Shown here piece after piece: positions 32,162-41,248 of a stretch of DNA of 52,307 nucleotides. The stretch is taken from NCBI RefSeq assembly GCF_014196525.1, contig NZ_JACIDX010000025.1, positions 1 through 52,307 on the forward strand. Direction: 5' to 3'. Below the pieces are notes generated by a model that saw only the letters and a list, made by a program, of their open reading frames with translations, did not search any database and was not told the DNA's origin. How positions within the stretch are numbered: position 1 is the stretch's first letter; each line of letters begins with the position of its first letter. Made by a program: the position numbers and the translations under genes. The DNA comes from Novosphingobium sediminicola. GTDB lineage: Bacteria; Pseudomonadota; Alphaproteobacteria; Sphingomonadales; Sphingomonadaceae.

Positions 32162-34678
32162 TCAGAAGTTGTAGGTAACCCGCCCGTAATAGTAACCGCC
32201 ATTGATGCCCCAGGGCGTAAAAGCGATTGCGGCATTGTAGATATTGTTGAGCAGCGGCCGCTGCGTGCCATTGACGGTGACGGTCGGCATCGTCGGCGCC
32301 TGCTTGTTGAACAGGTTGTTCGCGCCCGCGTTGAACCGAAGATGCGGCGTCAACGCATAGCCGATGTCGAGATCGGTGATGAAGGTCGTGCCGATCCGGA
32401 CCAGTTGCGCGCTGCTGCCCTGCCCTGAGCCATCGGGGCTGAGATGCTGGCTGGTGACACCATACATCGTCTCGCGCAGGTTCACCTTGAGCGGCCCGTG
32501 GCTCCACAGGGCGTTGGCGATCGCCTTGACCCGAGGCGAGGCCGTGGTCAGCGCATCGATCGCATATTGCGTCATCAACTTCGTCTGCCCCTGACTGGCG
32601 TTATAAACCGCAGACGGCAGATCGATGATATTGGTCACCTCTGTCTTATTGTAATTCACCCCCAGCGACCAGTCGACGTGATTGGCCTCGCCAAAATCGC
32701 TGGCATAGTTGGCGGTCGCCTCGACCCCGCGGGTGCGGGTGTCGGCCCCGTTGGTAAAGATGTCGATACCGGCATAGGACGTCGCATCGGCGACCGAAAT
32801 TTTGCGTGCCGACAGGGCATCAAGCACGGCCTGAGACACCACAGTGGAACCGTTGGAGCCGAAGATGTCGCCCGATCCGACGATCCGGTGCTTGATGCTG
32901 ATCTGATAGGCATCGAGCGTGAATTGCAGCGCGGGGGCAAGGTGAGTCACGATCCCAATCGACAGGTTGGTCGACCTTTCGGGTTTGAGTGGAGAGAAAC
33001 CCAGCAGTTGCGAGGAAGGCGAGTTCGCCGGGAACTGGCCATAGACATAGCCCGGCCCGACATTGACCGACGAATAGTGCTCTTCGGCCAGACTGGGCGC
33101 GCGGAACCCGTTGGCAACAGTGCCGCGCAGGGCGAAGGCGGGCGAGAAGTCGTAGCGGGCGGTCAACTTGCCCGTGGTGACAGATCCGAAGTCGGAGAAA
33201 TGCTCGTAACGCCCCGCAAGGTCAGTATGCAGGCCCGCCACCGGATCGGCAGCAAGGTCGGCATAGAAGGCATAGCCGGTGCGGCTGAACACGCCTGCAT
33301 CGGTGTCGGCAAAGCCCTGATAGCCCTGACCACCGCCATAGGCGTTGGCGGCCCACTCGCCTTCGCCGATGGCATAGCTGTCGCGCCGGTACTCGGCCCC
33401 CAAAGCGAGGGTGACCGGCTTGGCAAAGCCCACTTCGAATTCGCGGCTGAGATCGAGGTTGGCCGCCCATTCGCTGTTGGACAGCTGGCCATCATAGAAA
33501 TCGCGCTGCAGGCCTGTAAGCGGCGTGGCGCTGGTCGACTGGAGGGCAGAGAACAGGCCACGGTTGGCCGAGTTCAGCGTGTAGAGCTTCACCGTGTCGC
33601 GGCCATAGGTGCCCGAGAGGTCATAGTTCCAACCGGCAGCCTTGCCCTTGATGCCGGCGGTCAGCGAGAAGTCTTCCTCGCGCACGCCTTCCTGCGGGGT
33701 AAAACCATTGGGCAAGGGATAGACGGTCACCCCCGTGCTGGTCGTGCCGGAGACACGGTTGCCAACGCGATAGTTCTGGTTCGAGCGAGCGCTGCGGTTG
33801 CCGTAGCTGCCGAAAGCATAAAGCTGCGCGCTGCCCAGATCATAGCCTGCGCTGAAGCTCACGTTGTAGATCGTGTAGCGCGCATCGCCATTGATGCGGT
33901 TGACGCGGGGGAAGCCGTCCGAGGCCTTAAGACCGGCAACGATGACCGGATTGGTCGCAGTGATATTGCACTGCGGGTCGAAATAACGGCGGTCGCATGT
34001 CCCGTGCTGGGTGAAGTCGTGGAACTTGTACTCGCCCGTCAGGTTGATGAAGCCGTTTTCGCCCAGCTTCATACCCGCATTGATCGCAGCCGATGCGGTC
34101 TTGCCCCCATTCTCGTAATTTTGCCCGCCCGAGGCGGTCAGCATCCCGCCATGGGATGCGGTCTTGGTGATGATGTTGACCACACCGGCAATCGCATCGG
34201 ACCCGTACTGGGCAGCCGCGCCGTCCTGCAGCACTTCGACCCGCTGGATCGATGCGACCGGAACAAAGCTCAGGTCGGTCGTGGCGCTGCCGGAATAGGG
34301 GCTGCCACCGGCAACGGCAAGGTTCGCCGTGGTATGGCGACGCTTGCCGTTGATCAGCACCAGCGTTTCGTTCGGGCTGATGCCGCGCAGCGCCGCAGAA
34401 AGCGTGAGGTTGGCCGTGTCATTGCCAAAGCCCTGAAAATTCAGGGAAGGCAGCGATGCCGAAAGCGCGGGTCCGAGATCAGGCGGCCCAACATTTTGCA
34501 GCGCCTGCACCCCGATCACCTGCACCGGCGCTGCGCTGTCCTGCGCGCGCATCCCGGTCAGGCGCGTCCCCGTCACGATGATGTCTGCGGCGGGCGGCGG
34601 GTTTGTCGCATCGGCCGCATAGGCCGGGGCCGCCGCGCACAGAACAAAGGCGGTGCTCGAAAGGAGATGAAGCTTCAT
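32162..34678 (-). CDS. TonB-dependent outer-membrane receptor
   Basis: This 838-residue receptor has a signal peptide (MKLHLLSSTAFVLCAAAPAY), a TonB-box-like ADIIVTGTRL, and a plug (about 45-160, with LVLINGKRRHT and RVEVLQDGAAAQYGSDAIAG). The long barrel ends YYYGRVTYNF with the usual terminal Phe. The ATG at 34678 has GGGAGGG 9 nt upstream. The plug style and the downstream TPR-sulfotransferase gene resemble a receptor group common in sphingomonads. The ligand is unknown. It may lie in one unit with the upstream halogenase gene, but a hairpin and a 287-bp gap separate them. Confidence 0.92.
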   Translation of the reverse strand: MKLHLLSSTAFVLCAAAPAYAADATNPPPAADIIVTGTRLTGMRAQDSAAPVQVIGVQALQNVGPPDLGPALSASLPSLNFQGFGNDTANLTLSAALRGISPNETLVLINGKRRHTTANLAVAGGSPYSGSATTDLSFVPVASIQRVEVLQDGAAAQYGSDAIAGVVNIITKTASHGGMLTASGGQNYENGGKTASAAINAGMKLGENGFINLTGEYKFHDFTQHGTCDRRYFDPQCNITATNPVIVAGLKASDGFPRVNRINGDARYTIYNVSFSAGYDLGSAQLYAFGSYGNRSARSNQNYRVGNRVSGTTSTGVTVYPLPNGFTPQEGVREEDFSLTAGIKGKAAGWNYDLSGTYGRDTVKLYTLNSANRGLFSALQSTSATPLTGLQRDFYDGQLSNSEWAANLDLSREFEVGFAKPVTLALGAEYRRDSYAIGEGEWAANAYGGGQGYQGFADTDAGVFSRTGYAFYADLAADPVAGLHTDLAGRYEHFSDFGSVTTGKLTARYDFSPAFALRGTVANGFRAPSLAEEHYSSVNVGPGYVYGQFPANSPSSQLLGFSPLKPERSTNLSIGIVTHLAPALQFTLDAYQISIKHRIVGSGDIFGSNGSTVVSQAVLDALSARKISVADATSYAGIDIFTNGADTRTRGVEATANYASDFGEANHVDWSLGVNYNKTEVTNIIDLPSAVYNASQGQTKLMTQYAIDALTTASPRVKAIANALWSHGPLKVNLRETMYGVTSQHLSPDGSGQGSSAQLVRIGTTFITDLDIGYALTPHLRFNAGANNLFNKQAPTMPTVTVNGTQRPLLNNIYNAAIAFTPWGINGGYYYGRVTYNF

Positions 34679-34877
34679 GGTTTGGAACCCTCCCGGGAAT
34701 GATTTTGGTTTTATTTTTTCGCCGGGCACACCGCATCAGCCATGTCGATGCTTCCCCAAGCACCAACAAGGCTATCTATTTCGCTTTAGAATCCACAGCC
34801 GCATATCCATGCGCGCGGCGACACCTTCGGCCGTTTTTGCCGCTGCTCCGGCACGAAGTTTTGTGGTGTAGATTGGC

Positions 34878-34902
34878 CCGCCTGCCACCATAGGCAGGGC
34901 GG
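34878..34902 (-). terminator. Putative hairpin terminator after the halogenase gene
   Basis: CCGCCTGCC and GGCAGGGCGG form a 9-bp stem with one bulge around ACCATA. An alternative longer pairing with GATGGCAGGC further right is possible. It lies in the 287-bp gap before the next leftward receptor gene; nothing else notable was seen there. Confidence 0.4.
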
Positions 34903-34965
34903 AGGTCTCCCCATGATGGCAGGCGCGGTGCGACATGCCCATGCGGTACGATTTCTAGACGCCTA

Positions 34966-36483
34966 TCACCCCTGACCCAACCAATCCCGGTTGGGCGCCA
35001 GAACGCGGCCGAAACGGGCGGTCAGAGCCCGCACCTCCTGAAGATGGTGATGCGGGTTTTCGCCGGGCAGGGCAGCGTCCTGCGGCGCGGGATGGCGCAT
35101 GCCATAGAGGATATATTGATAGCTGGCAGGGCCAAATAGTTGAGAGGTATGCGGAAAATCCCCGCTGATCGGCGGGCGGTTTTGCCAAATGCGCAAATTC
35201 TCGCGCAGGGATTCCGGGATCGAGCGTTTGTCGCGATTGGCCACCCAAAACGGCTCGCTGCGGTCGCTCAGTACATAATGCAGTTTGAGAAAGTCGATGG
35301 CATCGCGCCATATTTGATCGAGCTTGCGGTTAAAGCGCGCCGCCTCAATCGCCATGACCTCGCGGTCAAAACTCAGGTGCTCGGCCAGATGGTTGGCCGA
35401 TACTTCGATCATCGCAATGCTGGAGGCTTCGAGCGGCTCGACAAAGCCCGATGACACGCCGATGGCCGCGCAATTGGCCACCCAGAACCGTTCACGATAG
35501 CCCGAATTGATGGCGATGCGGCGCGGCTCGGCAGGCAAGGCCCGGCCCGAAATCGCGCGGACATAGCGATCGAGCCGCTCGCGCGCTTCGTCGTCCGAAC
35601 AGTATTCGCTGGAATAAACATAGCCCACGCCGCGCCTTGTGGTAAGGCCGATATCCCAGATCCAGCCGGCCTCCTGCGCCGTGGCCAGCGTAACCGAAGC
35701 AATCGGGCTGTCAGCCTCGGGATAGGGCACCTGAATGGCCAGAGCGGTGTCAACGAACAGCACATCGCGGCAATTGACCAGCGGCACCTTGTAAACCCGG
35801 TCGATCAGCACGCCGTGCTGGCCGCTGCAATCCACGAAGAAATCGCCCGCCAACTCGCCATGGCGGGCGGTGAGCAGGGCCGCAATCGCCCCGTCATCAT
35901 CCATCCGGCAGCCCTCCACATCGTCGGAGAGATGGCGTACGCCCAATCGCGCGATGCAGTGTTCCTTGAGGAAACCGGCCACTTTGCCCGCGTCAAAATG
36001 ATAGGCGTAATTGCCGATGCCCTCAAACTCCGGGCTGCTGCGCGTCTTGGGCGCAAGGCCCGCGCGGCAGAGGGCGGTCTGGAAGCAGACGGCCTCATCA
36101 AATCCGGTCGATGGCGCGGCGAGCCATGCAGAAGCCAGATCAACCTCGCCAAAGCGGTGGGGCGGGGTGAAGGGGTGGATATAGCTGTGCTCGCCCGCCG
36201 CGCCCTGCTGTCGCCACCCGACGAATTGCGAGCCTTGCTTGAAGGTCGCATCGCAGACCGCCAAAAATTCGGCCTCGCCAATGCCCATGACCTGAAGGCT
36301 CTGGCGGATCGTCGGCCAGGTGCCCTCACCCACGCCCAGAATGGGCACGCCGGGCGATTCGACCACCGTGATGCTCAGATCCCGGCGCGAAGGCAGGCCA
36401 AGCCGCCCCGCCAGAATGCCCGCGGTCAGCCACCCAGCCGTGCCGCCGCCCACGATGATGATCGAGCCGGGATCAGAGGGCAT
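34966..36483 (-). CDS. Tryptophan halogenase-like flavoprotein
   Basis: This is a 505-residue protein of the FADH2-dependent tryptophan halogenase fold. It has the FAD motif IIIVGGGTAGWLTAGILAG (about 8-26). A Lys in DATFKQGSQFVGW sits where halogenases keep their catalytic Lys. The WxWxIP motif appears as GWIWDIGL, lacking the Pro. The FVEPLEASSIAMIE segment is also typical. The ATG at 36483 lies 8 bases inside the SapC gene end (11-bp overlap), so translation is coupled. Homologues in TonB/glycan loci of Caulobacter and sphingomonads have no proven halogenation, so true halogenase activity is uncertain. Confidence 0.85.
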   Translation of the reverse strand: MPSDPGSIIIVGGGTAGWLTAGILAGRLGLPSRRDLSITVVESPGVPILGVGEGTWPTIRQSLQVMGIGEAEFLAVCDATFKQGSQFVGWRQQGAAGEHSYIHPFTPPHRFGEVDLASAWLAAPSTGFDEAVCFQTALCRAGLAPKTRSSPEFEGIGNYAYHFDAGKVAGFLKEHCIARLGVRHLSDDVEGCRMDDDGAIAALLTARHGELAGDFFVDCSGQHGVLIDRVYKVPLVNCRDVLFVDTALAIQVPYPEADSPIASVTLATAQEAGWIWDIGLTTRRGVGYVYSSEYCSDDEARERLDRYVRAISGRALPAEPRRIAINSGYRERFWVANCAAIGVSSGFVEPLEASSIAMIEVSANHLAEHLSFDREVMAIEAARFNRKLDQIWRDAIDFLKLHYVLSDRSEPFWVANRDKRSIPESLRENLRIWQNRPPISGDFPHTSQLFGPASYQYILYGMRHPAPQDAALPGENPHHHLQEVRALTARFGRVLAPNRDWLGQG

Positions 36484-37195
36484 GGGGCGCCCTCGCCCGG
36501 TTTTTGCGCAGGATGAGATTGGCAATCTGGCCCACAGAAGCCGCCTGTTGATAGGCCCAGCCGAGATAGCCCTGCCGGTGCAGATCGGCCAGGGCATCAG
36601 CGGGCAACTCGGCCAGACGAGCCTCGGCAATGGCAAAGAGGCCCGATGGATTATGGCTGACCCCGCCGCCCAGATCGATCCGCACCTCGACAGGCTCGAC
36701 CAGGCCAAGCGCATCGAGGGCCGCCGCATAGGCGCTGCCCTGCTGCGCGCCCTTTACCAGCGCTTCGAGGGAGTCGATGATCGACTGCAAACGTTCGGAC
36801 GGGCGGCCATCGGAAAAGAACAGCACATCGCCGCCCGCCTGCGTGAGACGCGGGCTGTCAAGGTCGATCATCAAACTGTTGCGGTCGGGATTGGCGGGGC
36901 TTTGCTGCACGGCAAAGGGGTCGCAGCGGCGCACAAGCGGGACATAGGCGGCATCCCAGCCGTCATCGGCCAGAAACAGGTTTTCCTCCGCCGCAAAACC
37001 CAGCATCGCGCCCAATTCATACCCGCCCGTCACAGGGGAAACGCGGAAAAACAGCGGATAGGAATTGGCCAGAGCGGGAATTTCCGTCGGCACCACACCC
37101 ACCATGCCCAGCCCATCGCCCAAAGACGCGCCATAGCCGTTGGCGAGGCGCAGCAAGCGATGTTCTGCAAAGTTCAGCGGAACGAAATTTGCCAT
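36473..37195 (-). CDS. SapC-family protein
   Basis: This 240-residue protein resembles SapC. It has the early MANFVPLN, the IPALANSYPLFFRV segment (about 38-51), GFAAEENLFL and the QSPANPDRNSLMIDLDSPRL region where family members place EDS/ID-type motifs. Many such genes lie with tryptophan-halogenase-like and cupin_8 genes. The start could be the ATG at 37195 (family-like) or at 37210; neither has a good ribosome site. It overlaps the halogenase-like gene by 11 bp and is divergent from the cupin gene. Biochemical role not settled. Confidence 0.8.
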   Translation of the reverse strand: MANFVPLNFAEHRLLRLANGYGASLGDGLGMVGVVPTEIPALANSYPLFFRVSPVTGGYELGAMLGFAAEENLFLADDGWDAAYVPLVRRCDPFAVQQSPANPDRNSLMIDLDSPRLTQAGGDVLFFSDGRPSERLQSIIDSLEALVKGAQQGSAYAAALDALGLVEPVEVRIDLGGGVSHNPSGLFAIAEARLAELPADALADLHRQGYLGWAYQQAASVGQIANLILRKNRARAPHAL

Positions 37196-37218
37196 AATTG
37201 ATTGACCCATCCCAAAAA

Positions 37219-37224
37219 TATAAT
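37219..37224 (+). promoter_or_regulatory. Candidate -10 box in the SapC/cupin divergent gap
   Basis: TATAAT lies 34 bp before the cupin gene ATG in an unusually AT-rich 63-bp gap. A TTGATT about 15 bp upstream could be a weak -35. The same AT-rich stretch could also drive the leftward genes. Confidence 0.3.
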
Positions 37225-37258
37225 ATCATTCATGAAATTATTTTGAAAAGATAGTCAT

Positions 37259-38254
37259 ATGAAAAATATGTCGCAATATTTTGACGTAACGCCGCAGGTA
37301 TTCCTTGAAGAAATAAAGCCGATGGTGCAGCCTGCCGTATTGAAGGGCGTCATATCCTCATGGCCTTCTGTTCTTCTCGGCCCTGACGGCTTGCTTGATC
37401 ATCTTTGCGCCATCAGCTCCGATCTTCCCATCCCTCACTTTGTCTGCGATCCGGTTCATCGCGGGCGATTTTTCTATGAGCCCGGCTATACCAGCTTCAA
37501 TTACCGCAAGGAACTGACCCCCATCGTCGATTTCGCCGCGCGCCTGCGTGCCGAGGCGGCCCTTGTCGAGCCATCCGCCCTGTTCGCAGGATCGCTGGCG
37601 CTGGCCGGTTATTTCCCCGGCTTTGCCCAGAGCCACGACATCACGCCCTTCATCCCGGCCAGCCAGTTTCTGCAATCCATCTGGATCGGCAACCGGACGA
37701 TGACCGCCCCCCATTATGACAATGTCGAAAACATCGCCTGTGTGGTGGCGGGGCGGCGCAAATTCACCCTGTTCCCCATCGGGCAATTGCCGAACCTCTA
37801 TATGGGCCCGCTCGATCTGACGCCTGCGGGCCAACCGATCAGCCTGGTCGATATACGCGCGCCCGATTACGAACGCTTTCCCCGCTATCGCGAGGCGGAG
37901 GCGCATGGATTGACCGCCATTCTCGAACCGGGCGATGCGATCTATATTCCGACCCTGTGGTGGCATGGCGTGGAATCGCTCGATAATGTCAATGTCATGG
38001 TCAACACGTGGTGGCGCGATGTGCCGGCCTATTTCGGTTCGCCGATGACCGCCTTGCTGTCCGGCCTGCTGACCCTGCGCGATTTGCCAGAGGATCAGCG
38101 GGCGGCGTGGAAAGTGGTGTTCGACAATCTGGTGTTCGAAACCAACGGCCCCGCCTTCGACCATTTGCCCGAGGCGGCACGCGGGGCCTTTGGCCAACTT
38201 ACCCGGAACAGCGCGGCGCATCTGCGCGAAATGCTCCTGCAGACATTGAGGTGA
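37259..38254 (+). CDS. Cupin_8 (JmjC-like) protein, putative Fe(II)/2-oxoglutarate oxygenase
   Basis: This 331-residue protein has a cupin_8 fold. The H-x-D metal pair reads PHYDN (about 152-156), followed by NIACVVAGRRKFTLFPI. The distal His lies in GDAIYIPTLWWHGVESL, which matches FIH/JmjC-type hydroxylases. The start at 37259 (or ATG at 37268) has no strong ribosome site. It is divergent from SapC and the halogenase-like gene, a grouping seen in other proteobacterial TonB loci. The substrate, perhaps a protein or surface molecule, is unknown. A perfect 16-bp hairpin overlaps its stop. Confidence 0.85.
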   Translation: MKNMSQYFDVTPQVFLEEIKPMVQPAVLKGVISSWPSVLLGPDGLLDHLCAISSDLPIPHFVCDPVHRGRFFYEPGYTSFNYRKELTPIVDFAARLRAEAALVEPSALFAGSLALAGYFPGFAQSHDITPFIPASQFLQSIWIGNRTMTAPHYDNVENIACVVAGRRKFTLFPIGQLPNLYMGPLDLTPAGQPISLVDIRAPDYERFPRYREAEAHGLTAILEPGDAIYIPTLWWHGVESLDNVNVMVNTWWRDVPAYFGSPMTALLSGLLTLRDLPEDQRAAWKVVFDNLVFETNGPAFDHLPEAARGAFGQLTRNSAAHLREMLLQTLR

Positions 38255-38291
38255 GAGGCCGGGCCGCCCCAATGAGGCGGCCCGGCCTCTC
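38253..38291. terminator. Bidirectional terminator, perfect 16-bp stem
   Basis: Left arm GAGAGGCCGGGCCGCC (38253-38268) pairs perfectly with 38276-38291 around a 7-nt loop. The stem starts inside the cupin stop codon and ends 5 bp before the TonB receptor stop on the other strand. No T-run, but it is the longest perfect stem among the hairpins I found between genes. Confidence 0.75.
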
Positions 38292-38296
38292 AAGCC

Positions 38297-41203
38297 TTAC
38301 AGCTTGACGCGCACACCCACCTGATAGCGCCCATAGCCCTTGGCGGCATACAGGAACTGGTTGGTGTAGCGCCCATACTGGCTTTGCGATGCGCCAAGGA
38401 TGTTGACGGCATCGATGAACACCGTGGCGTGGCGGTTGATGTCATAGCTCGCGCTGGCATCAAGCTGGCCATAGGCTGCGGTATAGGTCGGCTGGTTCGC
38501 ATAGAGCGGCTGGGACAGCGCGGCCAGGAACGCATCGCGATGGTTCCATGCGACGCGGGTCTGGAACCCGTTCTTTTCATAGAAGCCGACGATGTTGTAC
38601 GACTTGCTCAGGCCGGGCAAGGCGAACTGTTCAAGGATATTGCTGTTGTCATAACGCGCCCCGCCCGCAGGCAGCGACACGTTGGCCTGAAGGCCGAAGC
38701 CGGTATCGCCAAACACATATTGGCCCGCAAATTCAAAGCCATGGATGTTGACCGTCGGTCCATTGCTGGGCTTGGTCAATTGCCATGTGATCAACGGGTC
38801 GTTGGGCTGGCCGACAAAGGCCTGCTTGCCGGTATCGGCCACCATTTGGGCAAAGATGTTCTGCGGGCTGGCCTGTTGACCGGCGGCCAGAACCTCGGCC
38901 GTCGCTTTTTGGGCCAGAGCGCCTGCAGAGGAATCGGTCAGGCCCGGAATGGTGACATTGCTGGTGGTGTTGGTGATGAAGTTTGACACTTGCTTGACGA
39001 AATAGTTCGCCGAGAAGTAGCTGTTATTCTTGATATAATATTCAAACGACAGATCGAAGTTCTGCGACGTATAGGGCAGCAACGCCGGATTGCCCGACGA
39101 GATCGTGCGGTTGCCGACATGCGGGTTGGCATTGACCACCTGCGTTGAAACCAGCGAGGTCAGATCCGAACGGGTGATCGTCGTGCTGTAGGACGCACGC
39201 GCAACCAGACGCTTGGTGATCTGCAGGCTCATGTCGATAGCGGGCAGGAAGTCATTGTAGCTGCTGCCTGCGGTATAGACCTGCGCGCCGGGCAGGAACT
39301 GGGTCTGGAACTCAGTAGGGTTGTTCCATGTCACCGACACCGGGGTCTGCTGAAGGCTGGCCGAACTGACGCTGGTGTGTTCATAGCGCACGCCCGCCTG
39401 AGCCTTGAAGCGCATACCGTTGAAATCGGCATCAAACTGCATTTGCGCATAGGCCGAGAAGGTGCGTTCGCGGATCAGATTGTCCGTGGCCGGGACGGTG
39501 CCATAGCCATAGCCCGAAGGATAGGCGGGCGCCGGGCCGGTGCCGTTGTAATTGGGCAGACCGGCGAGCGCCTGCGAGACAGCCATCGGGTTGAAGCTGT
39601 AGAAATAGGGCACAAGAATGTCTTTGCCCCCGCCCGACATGCCGCTCAGCAGCGAGGATGAATTGACCTTGGTGAAAAGCGACGAGGACAAGGCGCCATC
39701 AAGCCGAGGGTCATAATAGCCGTTCGAGATATTGCCGCTGTTGTAAACGGTAAAGCCCGTCTTGGTCTGCTTGTAGTTCACGCCCACCTTGATGGCGCGC
39801 AGGCCGCTGTCGCCATTGTTGCGCCATTCGGTTTCCAGCTTGGCCTCATCGACAGCGGTGCGCTGGCGGCTGAGATTATGCTGGCCAAACAGAGGCGTGA
39901 TCAGCGAGGTATTGAGATTGTTCACATTATACGGCGACTGGAAAGTCCAGGTCGTCGTGGGGATGGCGGTCTTGGTCGAATCAAAGATTTTGTTGATCGA
40001 ATAATTCTGATCCTGACCCACAATGTAGAACTGGGACTCGTCGGTCGAATTGTTCACCGAGTGATGGGCGTCGGCCGTAATGGTCAGATTGTCGAACGCC
40101 TGCCACTTCACATTGCCGCCCAGCGAGCCGAGCTGATTGCGCTGCTGATCATCGGTGCCCGTATAGGACAGGTCCGAACCGGCATCGACCAGATTGGTCA
40201 TCGTGCCGTTCTTGTCGATGGTCGCGCTGTTCAAGGCGCCGCCATAGCCGAACCATGCGCCAAAGCTGTTCTTGAGCGCGTGGTCCTTGTACAGCGCATA
40301 GGTGTAGTCGATGGTGCCCACGATCGTGTCGGTCGGCTTGAATTGCAGCACGGCCTGACCGTTGATGCGGGTGCGGTGATGGTTTTCCACCGCCCAGTTG
40401 GCATCCTGCGGCGCCCAGGTGGGGCCGCTCTTGTTGGTCCGGTTGTCGGTGATCGCGGCCGTGCCCAGATCGACATTGTTCAGCCACCCGCGCGTATAGG
40501 CCGACTGGAGCTGGCTATCGCGTTCGGAATAGGAACCGTTGAGCAGGATGCCGATGCGGTCATCGGCGAAAGTGTCGCTGATGAGGCCGGAAATTTCGGG
40601 CGTCACGTGGAAGCCCGAGCGCGAGGTGTCATCCGTGCCCTTGACCTGAGCCGAGGCGCGCAGACCATTGTGATCGAACGGGCGCGCCGTGTGAATGTCG
40701 ATGGTCGAACCAATGCCGCCCGACGCCACATCGGCCCGCCCGGTCTTGAACACATCGATGCCCGACACGCCATCGGCCGAGATATTGGAAAAGTCGAAAG
40801 AGCGCGTGCCGCCGGTGCCGCTGCCCGGCATCGAACGGCCGTTAAGCGTTACCAGGTTGAACTCCGGCCCAAAGCCGCGGACGGTGACGCGCGAGCCTTC
40901 GTTGTTGGAGCGGTCGATCGAAACGCCGGGAATGCGCTGGATCGATTCGGCCAGGTTGGTATCGGGCATCTTGCCGATATCTTCCGAGGTGATCGCATCG
41001 ACCACGCCTTGGGTGTTGCGCTTGATGCCCACGGCATCGGCCAGAGATTTGCGCAGACCCGTCACGACGATGGCGCCGGGTTCTTCGGCGGCGGGTGTTT
41101 GGGCGCCCGTCGCGGCCTGCTGCGCCTGCGCGGCGCTGGCCCCGCAGGCAAGAACGATGGCGACCCCGGCAAGCGAGACCACAGTTTTTTGTATCTTCCT
41201 CAT
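38297..41203 (-). CDS. TonB-dependent receptor (Xanthomonas/Caulobacter oligosaccharide type)
   Basis: This 968-residue receptor has a signal peptide (MRKIQKTVVSLAGVAIVLAC, cut after AQA), the TonB-box region GAIVVTGLRKSL and a plug with the family string DIGKMPDTNLAESIQRIPGV (about 75-95). A large barrel ends GVRVKL. ATGs at 41209 and 41203 compete; AGGAGG touches the first and lies 6 nt before the second, so 41203 was chosen. The gene follows the GH3 gene by 40 bp in the same operon, so it probably imports the oligosaccharide that GH3 cuts. Control by the LacI gene at 43814 is inference. Confidence 0.93.
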   Translation of the reverse strand: MRKIQKTVVSLAGVAIVLACGASAAQAQQAATGAQTPAAEEPGAIVVTGLRKSLADAVGIKRNTQGVVDAITSEDIGKMPDTNLAESIQRIPGVSIDRSNNEGSRVTVRGFGPEFNLVTLNGRSMPGSGTGGTRSFDFSNISADGVSGIDVFKTGRADVASGGIGSTIDIHTARPFDHNGLRASAQVKGTDDTSRSGFHVTPEISGLISDTFADDRIGILLNGSYSERDSQLQSAYTRGWLNNVDLGTAAITDNRTNKSGPTWAPQDANWAVENHHRTRINGQAVLQFKPTDTIVGTIDYTYALYKDHALKNSFGAWFGYGGALNSATIDKNGTMTNLVDAGSDLSYTGTDDQQRNQLGSLGGNVKWQAFDNLTITADAHHSVNNSTDESQFYIVGQDQNYSINKIFDSTKTAIPTTTWTFQSPYNVNNLNTSLITPLFGQHNLSRQRTAVDEAKLETEWRNNGDSGLRAIKVGVNYKQTKTGFTVYNSGNISNGYYDPRLDGALSSSLFTKVNSSSLLSGMSGGGKDILVPYFYSFNPMAVSQALAGLPNYNGTGPAPAYPSGYGYGTVPATDNLIRERTFSAYAQMQFDADFNGMRFKAQAGVRYEHTSVSSASLQQTPVSVTWNNPTEFQTQFLPGAQVYTAGSSYNDFLPAIDMSLQITKRLVARASYSTTITRSDLTSLVSTQVVNANPHVGNRTISSGNPALLPYTSQNFDLSFEYYIKNNSYFSANYFVKQVSNFITNTTSNVTIPGLTDSSAGALAQKATAEVLAAGQQASPQNIFAQMVADTGKQAFVGQPNDPLITWQLTKPSNGPTVNIHGFEFAGQYVFGDTGFGLQANVSLPAGGARYDNSNILEQFALPGLSKSYNIVGFYEKNGFQTRVAWNHRDAFLAALSQPLYANQPTYTAAYGQLDASASYDINRHATVFIDAVNILGASQSQYGRYTNQFLYAAKGYGRYQVGVRVKL

Positions 41204-41222
41204 GACCATCCTCCTGATAGAT

Positions 41223-41248
41223 GTTTTTCTTCAGAGTTTTTCTTCAGA
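41223..41248. repeat. 13-bp tandem repeat at the GH3 stop codon
   Basis: GTTTTTCTTCAGA occurs twice without a gap (41223-41235 and 41236-41248). The second copy contains the GH3 stop. It looks like a recent slippage or duplication that rebuilt the gene's last bases. Confidence 0.7.

Noticed and set aside
32444..34702. 752-codon frame antisense to a TonB receptor
   Set aside because: It is a shadow of the receptor gene with a low-complexity Arg/Gly/Ala composition and no ribosome site.
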